Positions 1 through 8,261 of a stretch of 64,000 nt of DNA are shown in pieces. The translations under genes were made by a program, and so were the position numbers. Position 1 is the stretch's first letter, and the number at the start of each line of letters is the position of its first letter. The notes beneath the pieces are model-generated. The model did no database searches. It saw only the letters and a program-made list of their open reading frames with translations, and was not told where the DNA came from. The DNA is from JBFXAF01 sp050184585 (lineage in GTDB: Bacteria; Pseudomonadota; Alphaproteobacteria; Rhizobiales; Rhizobiaceae). Where the stretch lies: NCBI GenBank assembly GCA_050184585.1, contig JBFXAF010000012.1, forward strand, positions 49,848-113,847, given 5' to 3'.

Positions 1-2
1 CG

Positions 3-101
3 GTGACGCTGATCCCCGGCGGCGACCACCGCCTGTCGCGAGCGGAGGACATCGACCTTCTGCTGCGCACCGTCGACGCGATGACCAAGCGCGGGGCCTG
101 A
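3..101 (+). CDS. C-terminal end of an alpha/beta hydrolase (partial)
   Basis: Only the last 32 codons are in the window, and they end in TGA. The visible tail contains IPGGDHRLSRAEDI, which resembles the segment around the catalytic histidine of small serine alpha/beta hydrolases (GDHRLS, then a closing helix). The histidine of GDH would be the catalytic one. The nucleophile and acid lie outside the window, so no substrate can be named. The stop is one base before the TTG start of the downstream transporter gene, so the two are probably co-transcribed. Confidence 0.55.
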   Translation: MTLIPGGDHRLSRAEDIDLLLRTVDAMTKRGA

Positions 102-102
102 T

Positions 103-1245
103 TTGCGCCTCTCCCTTCCGATCTCCGCTTTCGTCGCCGCCGTCGTAGGCTTCGGCGGCACGCTCGCCATCATCATCGCCGCCGCCACGGCGCTCGGCGC
201 GACGCGCGCCGAGACCGCGAGCTGGGTCACGGCGATCTGTCTCGCCATGGCGGTGGAAAGCCTGTGGCTTTCGTGGCGGACGCGGATGCCGGTGATCACC
301 GCCTGGTCGACGCCGGGTGCGGCGCTGGTCGCTGCCTCGTCCGGCTTCACCATGGCCGACGGCGTCGGCGCCTTCATCGTGACCGCGCTGCTGCTCATCC
401 TCACGGGCCTGTTCCGGCCCCTGACCCAGCTGATCGCCAGGATTCCGGCCTCGGTGGCGTCGGGCATGCTCGCCGGCATCGTCGTCACATTCGGGATCAA
501 CGCCGTGAAGACGATCACGATCGACCCATGGCTCGCGCTGCCGCTGATTGCCGCATTCTTCGTCATCCGGGTGTTCAACCCGGCGATGTCGGTGCTCGTG
601 GTGCTGGTGGGCGGAGGCTTGGCCGCATGGCTGACGGGTCGCGTCGGCGAGTTGCCCGCACCAGAACTCTCGTCGCTGACGCTGATCGAACCGGCGTTCT
701 CGCTAGCCAACGTGGTCGGCCTTGCGATCCCTCTCTATCTCGTCACCATGGCTTCGCAGAACCTGTCGGGCCTCGCGGTGTTGAGGGCCGCCGGTTACGA
801 TCCGAAGCCGGGGCCGATCATCGCGGTGACCGGCTTCGTCTCGCTGCTGAGCGCCCCGTTCGGCGCGCTCACCACCAACCTCGCGGCCATCTCGGCGGCG
901 ATCTGCACCGGGCCGGACGCCCATCCCGACCCGGCCGAGCGCTGGAAGACCGGGCCGTTCTACGCGCTCGCCTATCTGATCTTCGCGATCTTCGGCGCCT
1001 CGCTGGTGGGCGTCTTCGCGGTGCTGCCATCGAGCCTGATCGTTCTGACCGCCGGGCTGGCGCTGATGGCGCCGCTCGCCAACGCGTTGGCGATCGCCCT
1101 CAGGGAAGAGGGCGAGCGCATGGCCGCGACTGCGGCCTTCGTCTTCACCGCATCGGGGCTGGCGGTCGCCGGAATCGGCTCCGCCTTTTGGGGGCTGGTT
1201 GCCGGCCTTATCGTCCTGACTTTGGACAGATTCAAAAAAGCCTAG
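103..1245 (+). CDS. benE: BenE-type benzoate/H+ symporter family membrane protein
   Basis: A 380-residue polytopic inner-membrane protein made almost wholly of hydrophobic helices, with the N-terminal half typical of the BenE family: FGGTLAI near residue 20 and MPVITAWSTPGAAL near residues 62-75. BenE proteins are thought to import benzoate or related aromatic acids with protons. No aromatic catabolic genes lie nearby, so the substrate is open. The start is a TTG one base after the preceding stop, which implies translational coupling. The length is normal for the family. The family call is firm and the substrate is inference. Confidence 0.85.
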   Translation: MRLSLPISAFVAAVVGFGGTLAIIIAAATALGATRAETASWVTAICLAMAVESLWLSWRTRMPVITAWSTPGAALVAASSGFTMADGVGAFIVTALLLILTGLFRPLTQLIARIPASVASGMLAGIVVTFGINAVKTITIDPWLALPLIAAFFVIRVFNPAMSVLVVLVGGGLAAWLTGRVGELPAPELSSLTLIEPAFSLANVVGLAIPLYLVTMASQNLSGLAVLRAAGYDPKPGPIIAVTGFVSLLSAPFGALTTNLAAISAAICTGPDAHPDPAERWKTGPFYALAYLIFAIFGASLVGVFAVLPSSLIVLTAGLALMAPLANALAIALREEGERMAATAAFVFTASGLAVAGIGSAFWGLVAGLIVLTLDRFKKA

Positions 1246-1362
1246 TCAACCCAACGACTTGTCCGGTTTGCCCGCCCGCATACTTGAATCGGTTTTCCGC
1301 CGTTCCCATTTCGATTTCAAGCCGCCCCGGAGGGAGGCCTACACGGAAGGAAACGGAAGAAA

Positions 1363-1845
1363 ATGAACACGACTGCACTGATCCGTCCGGCTTGGACGCC
1401 AGCGACCATCGCGCTGATGGTGATCGGCTTCATGGTGTTCTGGCCGCTCGGCCTCGCCATGCTCGCCTACATCATCTGGGGCGACCGGCTTGACGGCTTC
1501 AAGCGTGACGTGAACCGCGCGACCGACGGCGTATTCGCCGGTTGCAACCGGGCCTCCAACCGCGCCCATCGCTGGGGCAGCGGCCGCGGCATGAGCCGGA
1601 CCGGCAATGTCGCCTTCGACGACTGGCGCGAGACGGAATTGACCCGGCTCGACGAGGAGCGCCGCAGGCTCGACGAGGCGCGCGAGGAGTTCGAGACCTA
1701 TGCCCGCGAACTGCGCCGGGCCAAGGATCAGGAGGAGTTCGACCGCTTCATGGCGTCGCGCAATGCGCCGAAGACCTCGGGCGAACCCGAAATCACCCCT
1801 GCAAAGGGCAAGCGCAAGCCAAGTCAGGGCCTGCTGGACGACTAG
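1363..1845 (+). CDS. DUF2852 membrane protein
   Basis: A 160-residue protein with one or two hydrophobic segments at about residues 12-40, then a soluble charged region. Residues 85-135 are rich in Glu, Arg and Leu (DEERRRLDEAREEFETYARE) and look like a coiled coil. This architecture fits DUF2852, a family of unknown function common in Rhizobiales. The gene has a purine-rich ribosome-binding region (GGAAGGAAACGGAAGAAA) just before ATG. It stands alone, with a strong hairpin terminator after its stop. No function can be assigned. Confidence 0.85.
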   Translation: MNTTALIRPAWTPATIALMVIGFMVFWPLGLAMLAYIIWGDRLDGFKRDVNRATDGVFAGCNRASNRAHRWGSGRGMSRTGNVAFDDWRETELTRLDEERRRLDEAREEFETYARELRRAKDQEEFDRFMASRNAPKTSGEPEITPAKGKRKPSQGLLDD

Positions 1846-1870
1846 GTGGCGGGCACGATCCGCGCACTGC

Positions 1871-1900
1871 CAGACGGCGCCGCCAAAAGCGGCGCCGTCT
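1871..1900 (+). terminator. Hairpin terminator after the DUF2852 gene
   Basis: A perfect 11-bp stem: GACGGCGCCGC at 1871-1881, a five-base loop, and GCGGCGCCGTC at 1887-1897, followed by only two T residues. The stem is strong but the U-tract is weak. It lies 25 bases after the stop, so it also argues against starting the next gene at the upstream in-frame GTG (1846). Confidence 0.65.
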
Positions 1901-1950
1901 TCATGAGAAGACCACTTTCCCGCTGTCCGGAATCGACTAGTCTACGATTC

Positions 1951-2709
1951 ATGCCGCTGGCCATGCTCAAGCGAAAGAAGCCCGTCGCCCGACCGGAAAC
2001 GCACCGTATGCGAGAGGTCGGCGGGCGCGAACTACCACTCCGCGTGGTCGAGAACGACCGCGCGCGCCGCCTGACGCTCCGCATCGATACGGGTGGGCGC
2101 GGTCTGCGTGTCACCATTCCGCCGGGCATCCACTGGCGCGAGGTCGACCGTTTCCTCGACCGCCACGAAGGATGGATCACGGCCCGGCTCAAGGAAATCC
2201 CGGTTCGGCCCGAGGTCAGGCCGGGGATCCGCATCCCGCTCAAGGGCGTGCCCCATCGCATCGTCCACGAGCCGACGGGGCGGGGCAGCGTGAAAGTCGA
2301 CAAGTCCGACCCCGACGGCCCGCGCCTGATCGTCTACGGCGACCGGCAGCATCTGCCGCGCCGGGTGGCGGATTTCCTCAAGCGCGAAGCCAAGCGCGAG
2401 ATCGAGAGGCTGGTCGAGAAGCACACCGCGGCGATCGGCAAGCGGGCGAAGGCCATCCGCTATCGCGACACGACCAGCCGCTGGGGCTCGTGCTCGGCCA
2501 ACGGCACTTTGTCCTTCTCCTGGCGCATCATGATGGCCCCGCGCCCGGTGATCGACTACCTCGTCGCGCACGAGGTGGCGCATCTCAAGGAGATGAACCA
2601 CGGGCCGAAGTTCTGGAAGCTCTGCCGCCAGCTCTGCCCGGAGACCGACGAACTCAAGGACTGGCTGAAGCGCAACGGCGCCAGGATGCAGGCGATCCGG
2701 TTCGGGTAG
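1951..2709 (+). CDS. YgjP-like M48-family metallopeptidase
   Basis: A 252-residue protein with the zinc metallopeptidase motif HEVAHLKEMNHGPKFW near residues 205-220, giving HExxH plus a downstream His. The approach TTSRWGSCSANGTLSF is diagnostic of the YgjP/SprT-like group (DUF45). The active site suggests a zinc-dependent protease, but the physiological substrate is not known for this family. I chose ATG 1951 because the open frame further upstream runs through the terminator hairpin at 1871-1897. ATG 1963 is also possible. The gene ends 61 bases before dinD. Confidence 0.85.
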   Translation: MPLAMLKRKKPVARPETHRMREVGGRELPLRVVENDRARRLTLRIDTGGRGLRVTIPPGIHWREVDRFLDRHEGWITARLKEIPVRPEVRPGIRIPLKGVPHRIVHEPTGRGSVKVDKSDPDGPRLIVYGDRQHLPRRVADFLKREAKREIERLVEKHTAAIGKRAKAIRYRDTTSRWGSCSANGTLSFSWRIMMAPRPVIDYLVAHEVAHLKEMNHGPKFWKLCRQLCPETDELKDWLKRNGARMQAIRFG

Positions 2710-2770
2710 AAAGTAGAATTTTGTACCCCGCTGAGCTAGGCTCCAATGGTCGAGTCGGAGACTGATCCTC

Positions 2771-3709
2771 ATGTCGGCCAAGGATGACCGGTTTGAGAAG
2801 TTGGCGCAGGTTGCCTTTGGTAAAGCCTTCCAGCCTCAAGCACTGACCGCTTCCAACGAAACGATCGAACATCTGATCTCGGCCTTCGAGGATGCCGCGC
2901 AGTCTGATGACGATGGTCATGAGTACTGGTTCGCGCGCGACCTCCAGAAGCTGCTTGGCTACGCCAAATGGGACAATTTCCTCACGGTCGTGCAGCGCGC
3001 ACGCGAAGCGTGTGAGGCGTCCGGCCATACAACCGCTGATCATTTTGCTGGCGTCGGCAAAATGATCAGTTTGGGCAAGGGTGCCGAGCGCGAGATCGAT
3101 GACATCGTGCTCAGCCGATATGCCAGTTACCTGGTTGCCCAGAATGGAGACCCTCGCAAACAAGAGATCGCCTTCGCGCAGACCTATTTTGCGATCCAGA
3201 CCCGTCGACAGGAGATCGCCGACGAGCAGGCCACGTCATACGCGCCATTGTCGGAGGACGAGCGGAGGTGCCTGCTCAGGGATGAGATCAAGGAGCACAA
3301 CAGGAATCTGGCCAGCGCGGCGCGACAGGCGGGCGTTCGCGACGGCGTTGATTTCGCTATCTTCCAGACCCACGGCTATAAAGGGCTTTACGGTGGACTT
3401 GATGTGCCAGGCATTCGACGCCGAAAGGGCTTGAAGCCAAGCCAGCAGATTCTTGACCATATGGGCAGCACCGAGCTGGCTGCGAACCTCTTCCGCGCAA
3501 CCCAAACGGAAGAGAAGCTGCGTCGGGAGAATGTCCGAGGGAAGGATGCGGCAAACCGGACTCATTTCGGCGTAGGCGCCAAAGTTCGCCAAACAATACG
3601 CGAATTGGGCGGGGACATGCCCGAAACGCTGCCGTCGGCAGAAGATATCAAGAAGGTCGGGCGGCGGCTGAAGAAGGGCATCGGCAACCAGAAGCGGCTG
3701 GCCGATTGA
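2771..3709 (+). CDS. dinD: DinD-like DNA-damage-inducible protein
   Basis: A 312-residue homologue of E. coli DinD, a protein of the SOS regulon reported to act on RecA filaments. The N-terminal BRO-like part is clear: YWFARDLQKLLGY near residue 52, DHFAGVGKMISLG near 90, then LSRYASYLVAQNGDP near 115-130. The C-terminal part is helical and basic. The stop TGA shares one base with the ATG of trpF, so the gene is inserted at the head of the trp cluster with translational coupling. G+C looks somewhat lower than in neighbouring trp genes. I could not identify a convincing alphaproteobacterial LexA box in the 61 bases upstream, so SOS control is unproven here. Confidence 0.88.
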   Translation: MSAKDDRFEKLAQVAFGKAFQPQALTASNETIEHLISAFEDAAQSDDDGHEYWFARDLQKLLGYAKWDNFLTVVQRAREACEASGHTTADHFAGVGKMISLGKGAEREIDDIVLSRYASYLVAQNGDPRKQEIAFAQTYFAIQTRRQEIADEQATSYAPLSEDERRCLLRDEIKEHNRNLASAARQAGVRDGVDFAIFQTHGYKGLYGGLDVPGIRRRKGLKPSQQILDHMGSTELAANLFRATQTEEKLRRENVRGKDAANRTHFGVGAKVRQTIRELGGDMPETLPSAEDIKKVGRRLKKGIGNQKRLAD

Positions 3710-4371
3710 TGGCGTCGCTCGACATCAAGATCTGCGGGCTGAAGACCCCTGACGCGCTGGCCGCCGCCCTCGACGGCGGGGCGAGCCATGTCGGCTTCAT
3801 CTTCTTCGCTAAGAGCCCGCGCTACATCGCGCCGGCTGACGCGGGTACGCTGCGCGAGGGGGCGCGCAGCCGTGCGAAGGCGGTGGCCGTGACGGTCGAC
3901 GCCGACGATGCGACGCTCGACTCAATCGTCGCGGCCATGAAGCCCGACATGCTGCAGTTCCACGGCAAGGAGACGCCGGAACGCATATCCGCCGTGAAAG
4001 CGCGCTTCGGCCTGCCGGTGATGAAGGCGCTGCCGGTCAGCGCCTCCGCCGACCTCGGATCGGTCGCGCCGTTTCGCGGCATCGCCGACCGTTTCCTGTT
4101 CGACGCCAAACCTCCAAAAGGCGCCGAACTCCCCGGCGGCAACGGCGTCGTTTTCGATTGGTCGGTGCTGTCGGGCCTCGACCCATCCATCGACTATCTG
4201 CTTTCGGGCGGCCTCAACGCCGCCAATGTCGGCGAAGCGCTCAGGGTCGCCCGACCGCCGGGGCTCGACGTGTCGTCGGGCGTCGAGAGCGCGCCCGGCG
4301 TGAAGGACCCCGCGCTGATCAAGGCCTTCTTCCGCGCCGTCAGGGCGGCCGCCGGAGACCGCGCCGCCTGA
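3709..4371 (+). CDS. trpF: Phosphoribosylanthranilate isomerase
   Basis: A 220-residue TIM-barrel enzyme catalysing the Amadori rearrangement of phosphoribosylanthranilate to CdRP, step three from chorismate in tryptophan synthesis. Visible motifs are IKICGLKT with the catalytic Cys near residue 9, HVGFIFFAKSPRYI near 29-42, the catalytic-Asp segment FLFDAKPPKG near 130, and the phosphate-binding LLSGGLNAANV near 165. The ATG overlaps the dinD TGA by one base; an in-frame TTG one codon earlier is less likely. trpB follows after 83 bases. The conserved rhizobial order is trpF-trpB-trpA-accD-folC. Confidence 0.97.
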   Translation: MASLDIKICGLKTPDALAAALDGGASHVGFIFFAKSPRYIAPADAGTLREGARSRAKAVAVTVDADDATLDSIVAAMKPDMLQFHGKETPERISAVKARFGLPVMKALPVSASADLGSVAPFRGIADRFLFDAKPPKGAELPGGNGVVFDWSVLSGLDPSIDYLLSGGLNAANVGEALRVARPPGLDVSSGVESAPGVKDPALIKAFFRAVRAAAGDRAA

Positions 4372-4454
4372 TGCGGCAGTTTACTTTTTCGCGCCGAAAG
4401 GCTTAAGCGTCGGGCCAAGGGCGGTGAGCAGCCCCGCCCCGTCCTGGAAGAGCC

Positions 4455-5675
4455 ATGAACAAGCCGGCCGAACCCAATTCCTTCCGTACGGGACCCGACG
4501 AACAGGGGATGTTCGGCATATTCGGCGGGCGTTTCGTGGCCGAGACGCTGATGCCGCTCATCCTCGACCTCCAGCGGCACTGGGATGAGGCGAAGGCCGA
4601 TCCCGCGTTCAAGGCTGAGCTCGACCATCTCGGCGCGCACTACACCGGCCGGCCGAGCCCGCTCTATTTCGCCGAGCGGCTGACGGCCCATCTCGGCGGC
4701 GCGAAGGTCTATTTCAAGCGCGAGGAGCTGAACCACACCGGCTCGCACAAGATCAACAACTGCCTCGGCCAGATCCTGCTCGCCCGGCGCATGGGCAAGA
4801 AGCGCATCATTGCCGAGACCGGCGCCGGCCAGCACGGGGTCGCATCGGCCACGGTCGCGGCACGCTTCGGCTATCCCTGCGTGGTCTATATGGGCGCCAC
4901 CGACGTGGCCCGCCAGCAGCCCAATGTCTTTCGCATGAAGCTGCTGGGCGCGGAGGTACGGCCCGTGACCGCCGGCCACGGCACGCTCAAGGACGCCATG
5001 AACGAAGCCCTCCGGGACTGGGTGACCAATGTCGAGGACACCTACTATCTGATCGGCACCGCGGCCGGCCCGCACCCCTATCCGGAGATGGTGCGCGACT
5101 TCCAGTCGGTCATCGGCGTGGAGGCCAGGGAGCAGCTGATGAAGGCCGAGGGCCGGCTGCCGGACCTCGTGATCGCCGCCGTCGGCGGCGGCTCCAACGC
5201 CATCGGCATCTTCCACCCTTTCCTCGACGACCGGTCGGTCAGGATCGTCGGCGTAGAGGCCGGCGGGCACGGGCTGTCGGGCGACGAGCACTGCGCCTCG
5301 ATCACGGCTGGTTCGCCGGGCGTGCTGCATGGCAACCGCACCTACCTGCTCCAGAACGCCGACGGCCAGATCAAGGACGGTCATTCGATCTCGGCCGGGC
5401 TCGACTATCCGGGCATCGGCCCCGAGCATTCATGGCTCAACGACACCGGCCGCGTGCAGTATGTGCCGATCATGGACGACGAGGCGCTCGAGGCCTTCCA
5501 GCTGCTCACCCGCATCGAGGGCATCATCCCCGCGCTGGAGCCCAGCCACGCGCTGGCCGAGGTCATCAAGCGCGCGCCCACGATGGGCAAGGACGAGATC
5601 ATCCTGATGAACCTCTCCGGCCGCGGCGACAAGGACATCTTCACCGTCGGCAAGATCCTCGGGATGGAGCTTTAA
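4455..5675 (+). CDS. trpB: Tryptophan synthase beta subunit
   Basis: A 406-residue PLP enzyme that condenses indole with serine, in the alpha2-beta2 complex with TrpA. The PLP-binding lysine is K99 in NHTGSHKINN. The phosphate-binding loop GGGSNAIG lies near residue 240, and the N-terminal FGIFGGRFVAETL is typical of TrpB1. The start ATG has GGAAGAG just upstream. The stop TAA is immediately followed, with no gap, by the TTG of an unrelated DUF4145 gene placed between trpB and its usual partner trpA. Confidence 0.98.
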   Translation: MNKPAEPNSFRTGPDEQGMFGIFGGRFVAETLMPLILDLQRHWDEAKADPAFKAELDHLGAHYTGRPSPLYFAERLTAHLGGAKVYFKREELNHTGSHKINNCLGQILLARRMGKKRIIAETGAGQHGVASATVAARFGYPCVVYMGATDVARQQPNVFRMKLLGAEVRPVTAGHGTLKDAMNEALRDWVTNVEDTYYLIGTAAGPHPYPEMVRDFQSVIGVEAREQLMKAEGRLPDLVIAAVGGGSNAIGIFHPFLDDRSVRIVGVEAGGHGLSGDEHCASITAGSPGVLHGNRTYLLQNADGQIKDGHSISAGLDYPGIGPEHSWLNDTGRVQYVPIMDDEALEAFQLLTRIEGIIPALEPSHALAEVIKRAPTMGKDEIILMNLSGRGDKDIFTVGKILGMEL

Positions 5676-6386
5676 TTGGGCCAGAAGCCCAGAGACAAGA
5701 TTCGGGGAGATTGTCCTCAGTGCGGACCCAATAGATGGGCTGAGGTCAAGGCCTCCCATATCAAGAGTGGCGATGAGCACGGCATTTATTGGCGTGCCGA
5801 GTACTTAACCGTTGAATGTCCGGCATGCGAAAAAGTCTATTTCGTAGAAATCCATTCTAATTCCGAGAATGTGGAATATGTCCATTTCGGTGACGGTGGT
5901 GAAGATTGGCAAGAGGAGCCTATTGAGACGATTCGACAGTGGCCTTCCCCTTCGCGAGACCCGATCACCGAACCAGATTGGTTGCACTCCCTGAAGACGA
6001 CGCAACCTCAGCTGGCTGAAATCCTGACCGATGTTTATCGCTGTCTCCGCGAAGACATGGGGCAGTTCGCAATCATGGGCCTCCGAACCTGTATCGACTA
6101 CGCATGTGAGCGGCTTGGAGTCGATGACAGCCTTACGTTCGTTGCGAAGGCGGAGCAATTGGTGATGCGCGGCTACATCGGCACGGCGGAAAGGGATCAA
6201 ATCTTAGTTGCTGTGGATGCCGGAAGCGCAGCCATTCATCGAGGTTGGAAGCCTGCGATTGAAGACATTGAAACTGTGAGGTTGACTGTGGAGAGCTTCC
6301 TGTTCCGACAGTTTGTCAATCCCGAAGGCATTGCACGCTTGAAAACCATTGTTCCTAATCGAAGAAGGGCGACACGTACGCCATGA
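5676..6386 (+). CDS. Zinc-ribbon DUF4145 protein inserted between trpB and trpA
   Basis: A 236-residue soluble protein. Residues 13-16 (CPQC) and 49-52 (CPAC) form a four-cysteine zinc-ribbon-like pair. Residues about 105-220 match DUF4145, with LREDMGQFAIMGLRTCIDYA and a late AAIHRGWKP. DUF4145 occurs alone and at the ends of some restriction-enzyme subunits; its biochemical role is unknown. The start is TTG directly abutting the trpB stop, with GGAG seven bases upstream, and the stop overlaps the trpA ATG as ATGA. G+C is markedly lower than in the flanking trp genes (23 of 60 bases in 5821-5880), which suggests horizontal gain. It is the clearest foreign gene in the operon. Confidence 0.8.
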   Translation: MGQKPRDKIRGDCPQCGPNRWAEVKASHIKSGDEHGIYWRAEYLTVECPACEKVYFVEIHSNSENVEYVHFGDGGEDWQEEPIETIRQWPSPSRDPITEPDWLHSLKTTQPQLAEILTDVYRCLREDMGQFAIMGLRTCIDYACERLGVDDSLTFVAKAEQLVMRGYIGTAERDQILVAVDAGSAAIHRGWKPAIEDIETVRLTVESFLFRQFVNPEGIARLKTIVPNRRRATRTP

Positions 6387-7222
6387 CCACCCGCATCGAC
6401 CGCCGTTTCGAGGCACTGAGGGCCGAGGGCCGGCCGGCGCTCGTCACCTATTTCATGGGAGGCGACCCTGACTACGATACCTCGCTGGCGATCATGAAGG
6501 CGCTGCCGAAGGCCGGCGCCGACGTGATCGAGCTCGGCATGCCTTTCTCCGACCCCATGGCCGACGGCCCGGCGATCCAGGCTGCCGGCCTGCGCGCGCT
6601 GAAGGCCGGCCAGACGCTGGAAAAGACGATCGGCATGGCCCGCGCCTTCCGCAGCGACGATCCCGACACCCCGATCGTGATGATGGGCTACTACAATCCG
6701 ATCTACATCTACGGCGTCGAGCGCTTCCTCGCCGATGCGGTGGACGCCGGCATCGACGGGCTGATCGTCGTCGATCTGCCGCCCGAGATGGACGAGGAGC
6801 TGTGCCTGCCCGCCGTGCGCGCCGGCATCAACTTCATCCGCCTCGCCACACCGACCACCGACGACAAACGGCTGCCCAAGGTGCTCGAGAACACGTCGGG
6901 CTTCGTCTACTACGTGTCGATGACCGGCATCACCGGCTCGGCGCTGCCGGACACGTCGAAGGTCGCCTCCGCCGTCAAGCGCATCAAGGGCCACACGGCG
7001 CTGCCGGTCTGCGTCGGCTTCGGCGTCAAGACCGCCGAGCAGGCGAGGGCCATCGGCGCGTCGGCCGACGGCGTGGTCGTCGGCACGGCGATCGTCAACG
7101 CGGTCGCCAACGTGCTCGGGCCCGGGGGCGAGAAGACCGCCGATCCGGCCGAGGCGGTCGCCACGCTGGTCAGCGGGCTGGCGCAGGGCGTGCGCGGCGC
7201 GCGCCTTCAATCCGCCCGATAG
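6383..7222 (+). CDS. trpA: Tryptophan synthase alpha subunit
   Basis: A 279-residue TIM barrel that cleaves indole-3-glycerol phosphate to indole and glyceraldehyde-3-phosphate and channels indole to TrpB. The catalytic acids are E50 in ELGMPFSDPMADGP and D61 of the same motif. The phosphate-binding VCVGFGVKTAEQ lies near residue 213. The ATG overlaps the DUF4145 stop by four bases (ATGA), so its translation is now coupled to the inserted gene rather than to trpB. accD follows after 33 bases. Confidence 0.98.
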   Translation: MTTRIDRRFEALRAEGRPALVTYFMGGDPDYDTSLAIMKALPKAGADVIELGMPFSDPMADGPAIQAAGLRALKAGQTLEKTIGMARAFRSDDPDTPIVMMGYYNPIYIYGVERFLADAVDAGIDGLIVVDLPPEMDEELCLPAVRAGINFIRLATPTTDDKRLPKVLENTSGFVYYVSMTGITGSALPDTSKVASAVKRIKGHTALPVCVGFGVKTAEQARAIGASADGVVVGTAIVNAVANVLGPGGEKTADPAEAVATLVSGLAQGVRGARLQSAR

Positions 7223-7255
7223 AACCCCCATCTACACCTTCCGAAAGGGAGCGCG

Positions 7256-8200
7256 ATGAACTGGATCACCAACTACGTCCGTCCGAAGATCAACTCGATG
7301 CTCGGCCGGCGCGAGATGCCGGAGAACCTCTGGATCAAGGATCCCGAGACCGGCGAGATGGTCTTCCACAAGGACCTCGAGCAGAACCAGTGGGTGGTGC
7401 CGTCCTCCGGTCACCATATGCGCATCGGGGCGAAGGAACGGCTGAGATTCTTCATGGACGACGGCGCCTACGAGGCGATCGAGACGCCGAAGGTGGTTGT
7501 CGACCCGCTGCGCTTCCGCGACGAGAAGCGCTATGTCGACCGCCTGAGGGACGCCCGCACCAAGACCAGTCTCGATGACGCGGTGCTCTCCGGGCTCGGG
7601 ACCATCGACGGCCTGCCGATCGTCGCCGCCGTGCAGGACTTCTCCTTCATGGGCGGGTCGCTCGGCATGGCCGCCGGCGAGGCGATCATCCGCGCCTTCG
7701 AGGTCGCGACCGAGAAGAGGCGTCCGATGGTGCTGTTCGCGGCTTCCGGCGGCGCGCGCATGCAGGAGGGCATCCTGTCGCTCATGCAGCTTCCGCGCAC
7801 CACGGTGGCGGTCGACCGCCTCAAGGAGGCGGGCCTGCCCTATGTCGTGGTGCTGACCAACCCGACCACGGGCGGCGTGACGGCCTCCTATGCGATGCTG
7901 GGCGACGTGCACATCGCCGAACCCGGCGCGCTGATCGGCTTCGCCGGCCCGCGCGTCATCGAGCAGACCATCCGCGAGAAGCTGCCGGAGGGTTTCCAGC
8001 GCTCGGAATACCTCATGGCGCACGGCATGGTCGACATGGTGGTGTCGCGGCTGGAGCTGAAGCCGACCATCGCGCGGCTGCTCAAGATCCTGATGAAGCA
8101 GCCGCTGCAGCCGCCGCTTGAGCCGACCGATATCCTGCCGCCGCCATCCGGGGCCGCGGCGACGGCGGCGCCCGTCGCCGAAGTCCGGGCGCAGGGCTGA
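7256..8200 (+). CDS. accD: Acetyl-CoA carboxylase carboxyltransferase subunit beta, zinc-ribbon cysteines lost
   Basis: A 314-residue carboxyltransferase beta subunit that works with AccA to move CO2 from carboxybiotin to acetyl-CoA, the first committed step of fatty-acid synthesis. The crotonase-fold core is intact: FMGGSLGMAAGEAI near residue 135 and AASGGARMQEG near 163. The N-terminal region aligns with E. coli AccD, but all four zinc-ribbon cysteines are replaced (by D29, T32, V48 and S51), so it cannot bind zinc there. GGGAG precedes the ATG. The gene lies between trpA and folC as in other rhizobia. Confidence 0.97.
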   Translation: MNWITNYVRPKINSMLGRREMPENLWIKDPETGEMVFHKDLEQNQWVVPSSGHHMRIGAKERLRFFMDDGAYEAIETPKVVVDPLRFRDEKRYVDRLRDARTKTSLDDAVLSGLGTIDGLPIVAAVQDFSFMGGSLGMAAGEAIIRAFEVATEKRRPMVLFAASGGARMQEGILSLMQLPRTTVAVDRLKEAGLPYVVVLTNPTTGGVTASYAMLGDVHIAEPGALIGFAGPRVIEQTIREKLPEGFQRSEYLMAHGMVDMVVSRLELKPTIARLLKILMKQPLQPPLEPTDILPPPSGAAATAAPVAEVRAQG

Positions 8201-8261
8201 GGCCGGCTTCGAACGCCGCTATCGGCCTTGTGCCGGACGCTGTCCGGCAGGAAGCTTGTGC

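Noticed and set aside
1846..1950. Upstream start for the YgjP-like peptidase
   Set aside because: Translation from GTG 1846 would pass through the strong terminator hairpin at 1871-1897, and the extra residues lack homology.
2710..2770. LexA box upstream of dinD
   Set aside because: No GTTC-N7-GTTC or GAAC-N7-GAAC pair is present in these bases; only weak AT-rich resemblance was seen.
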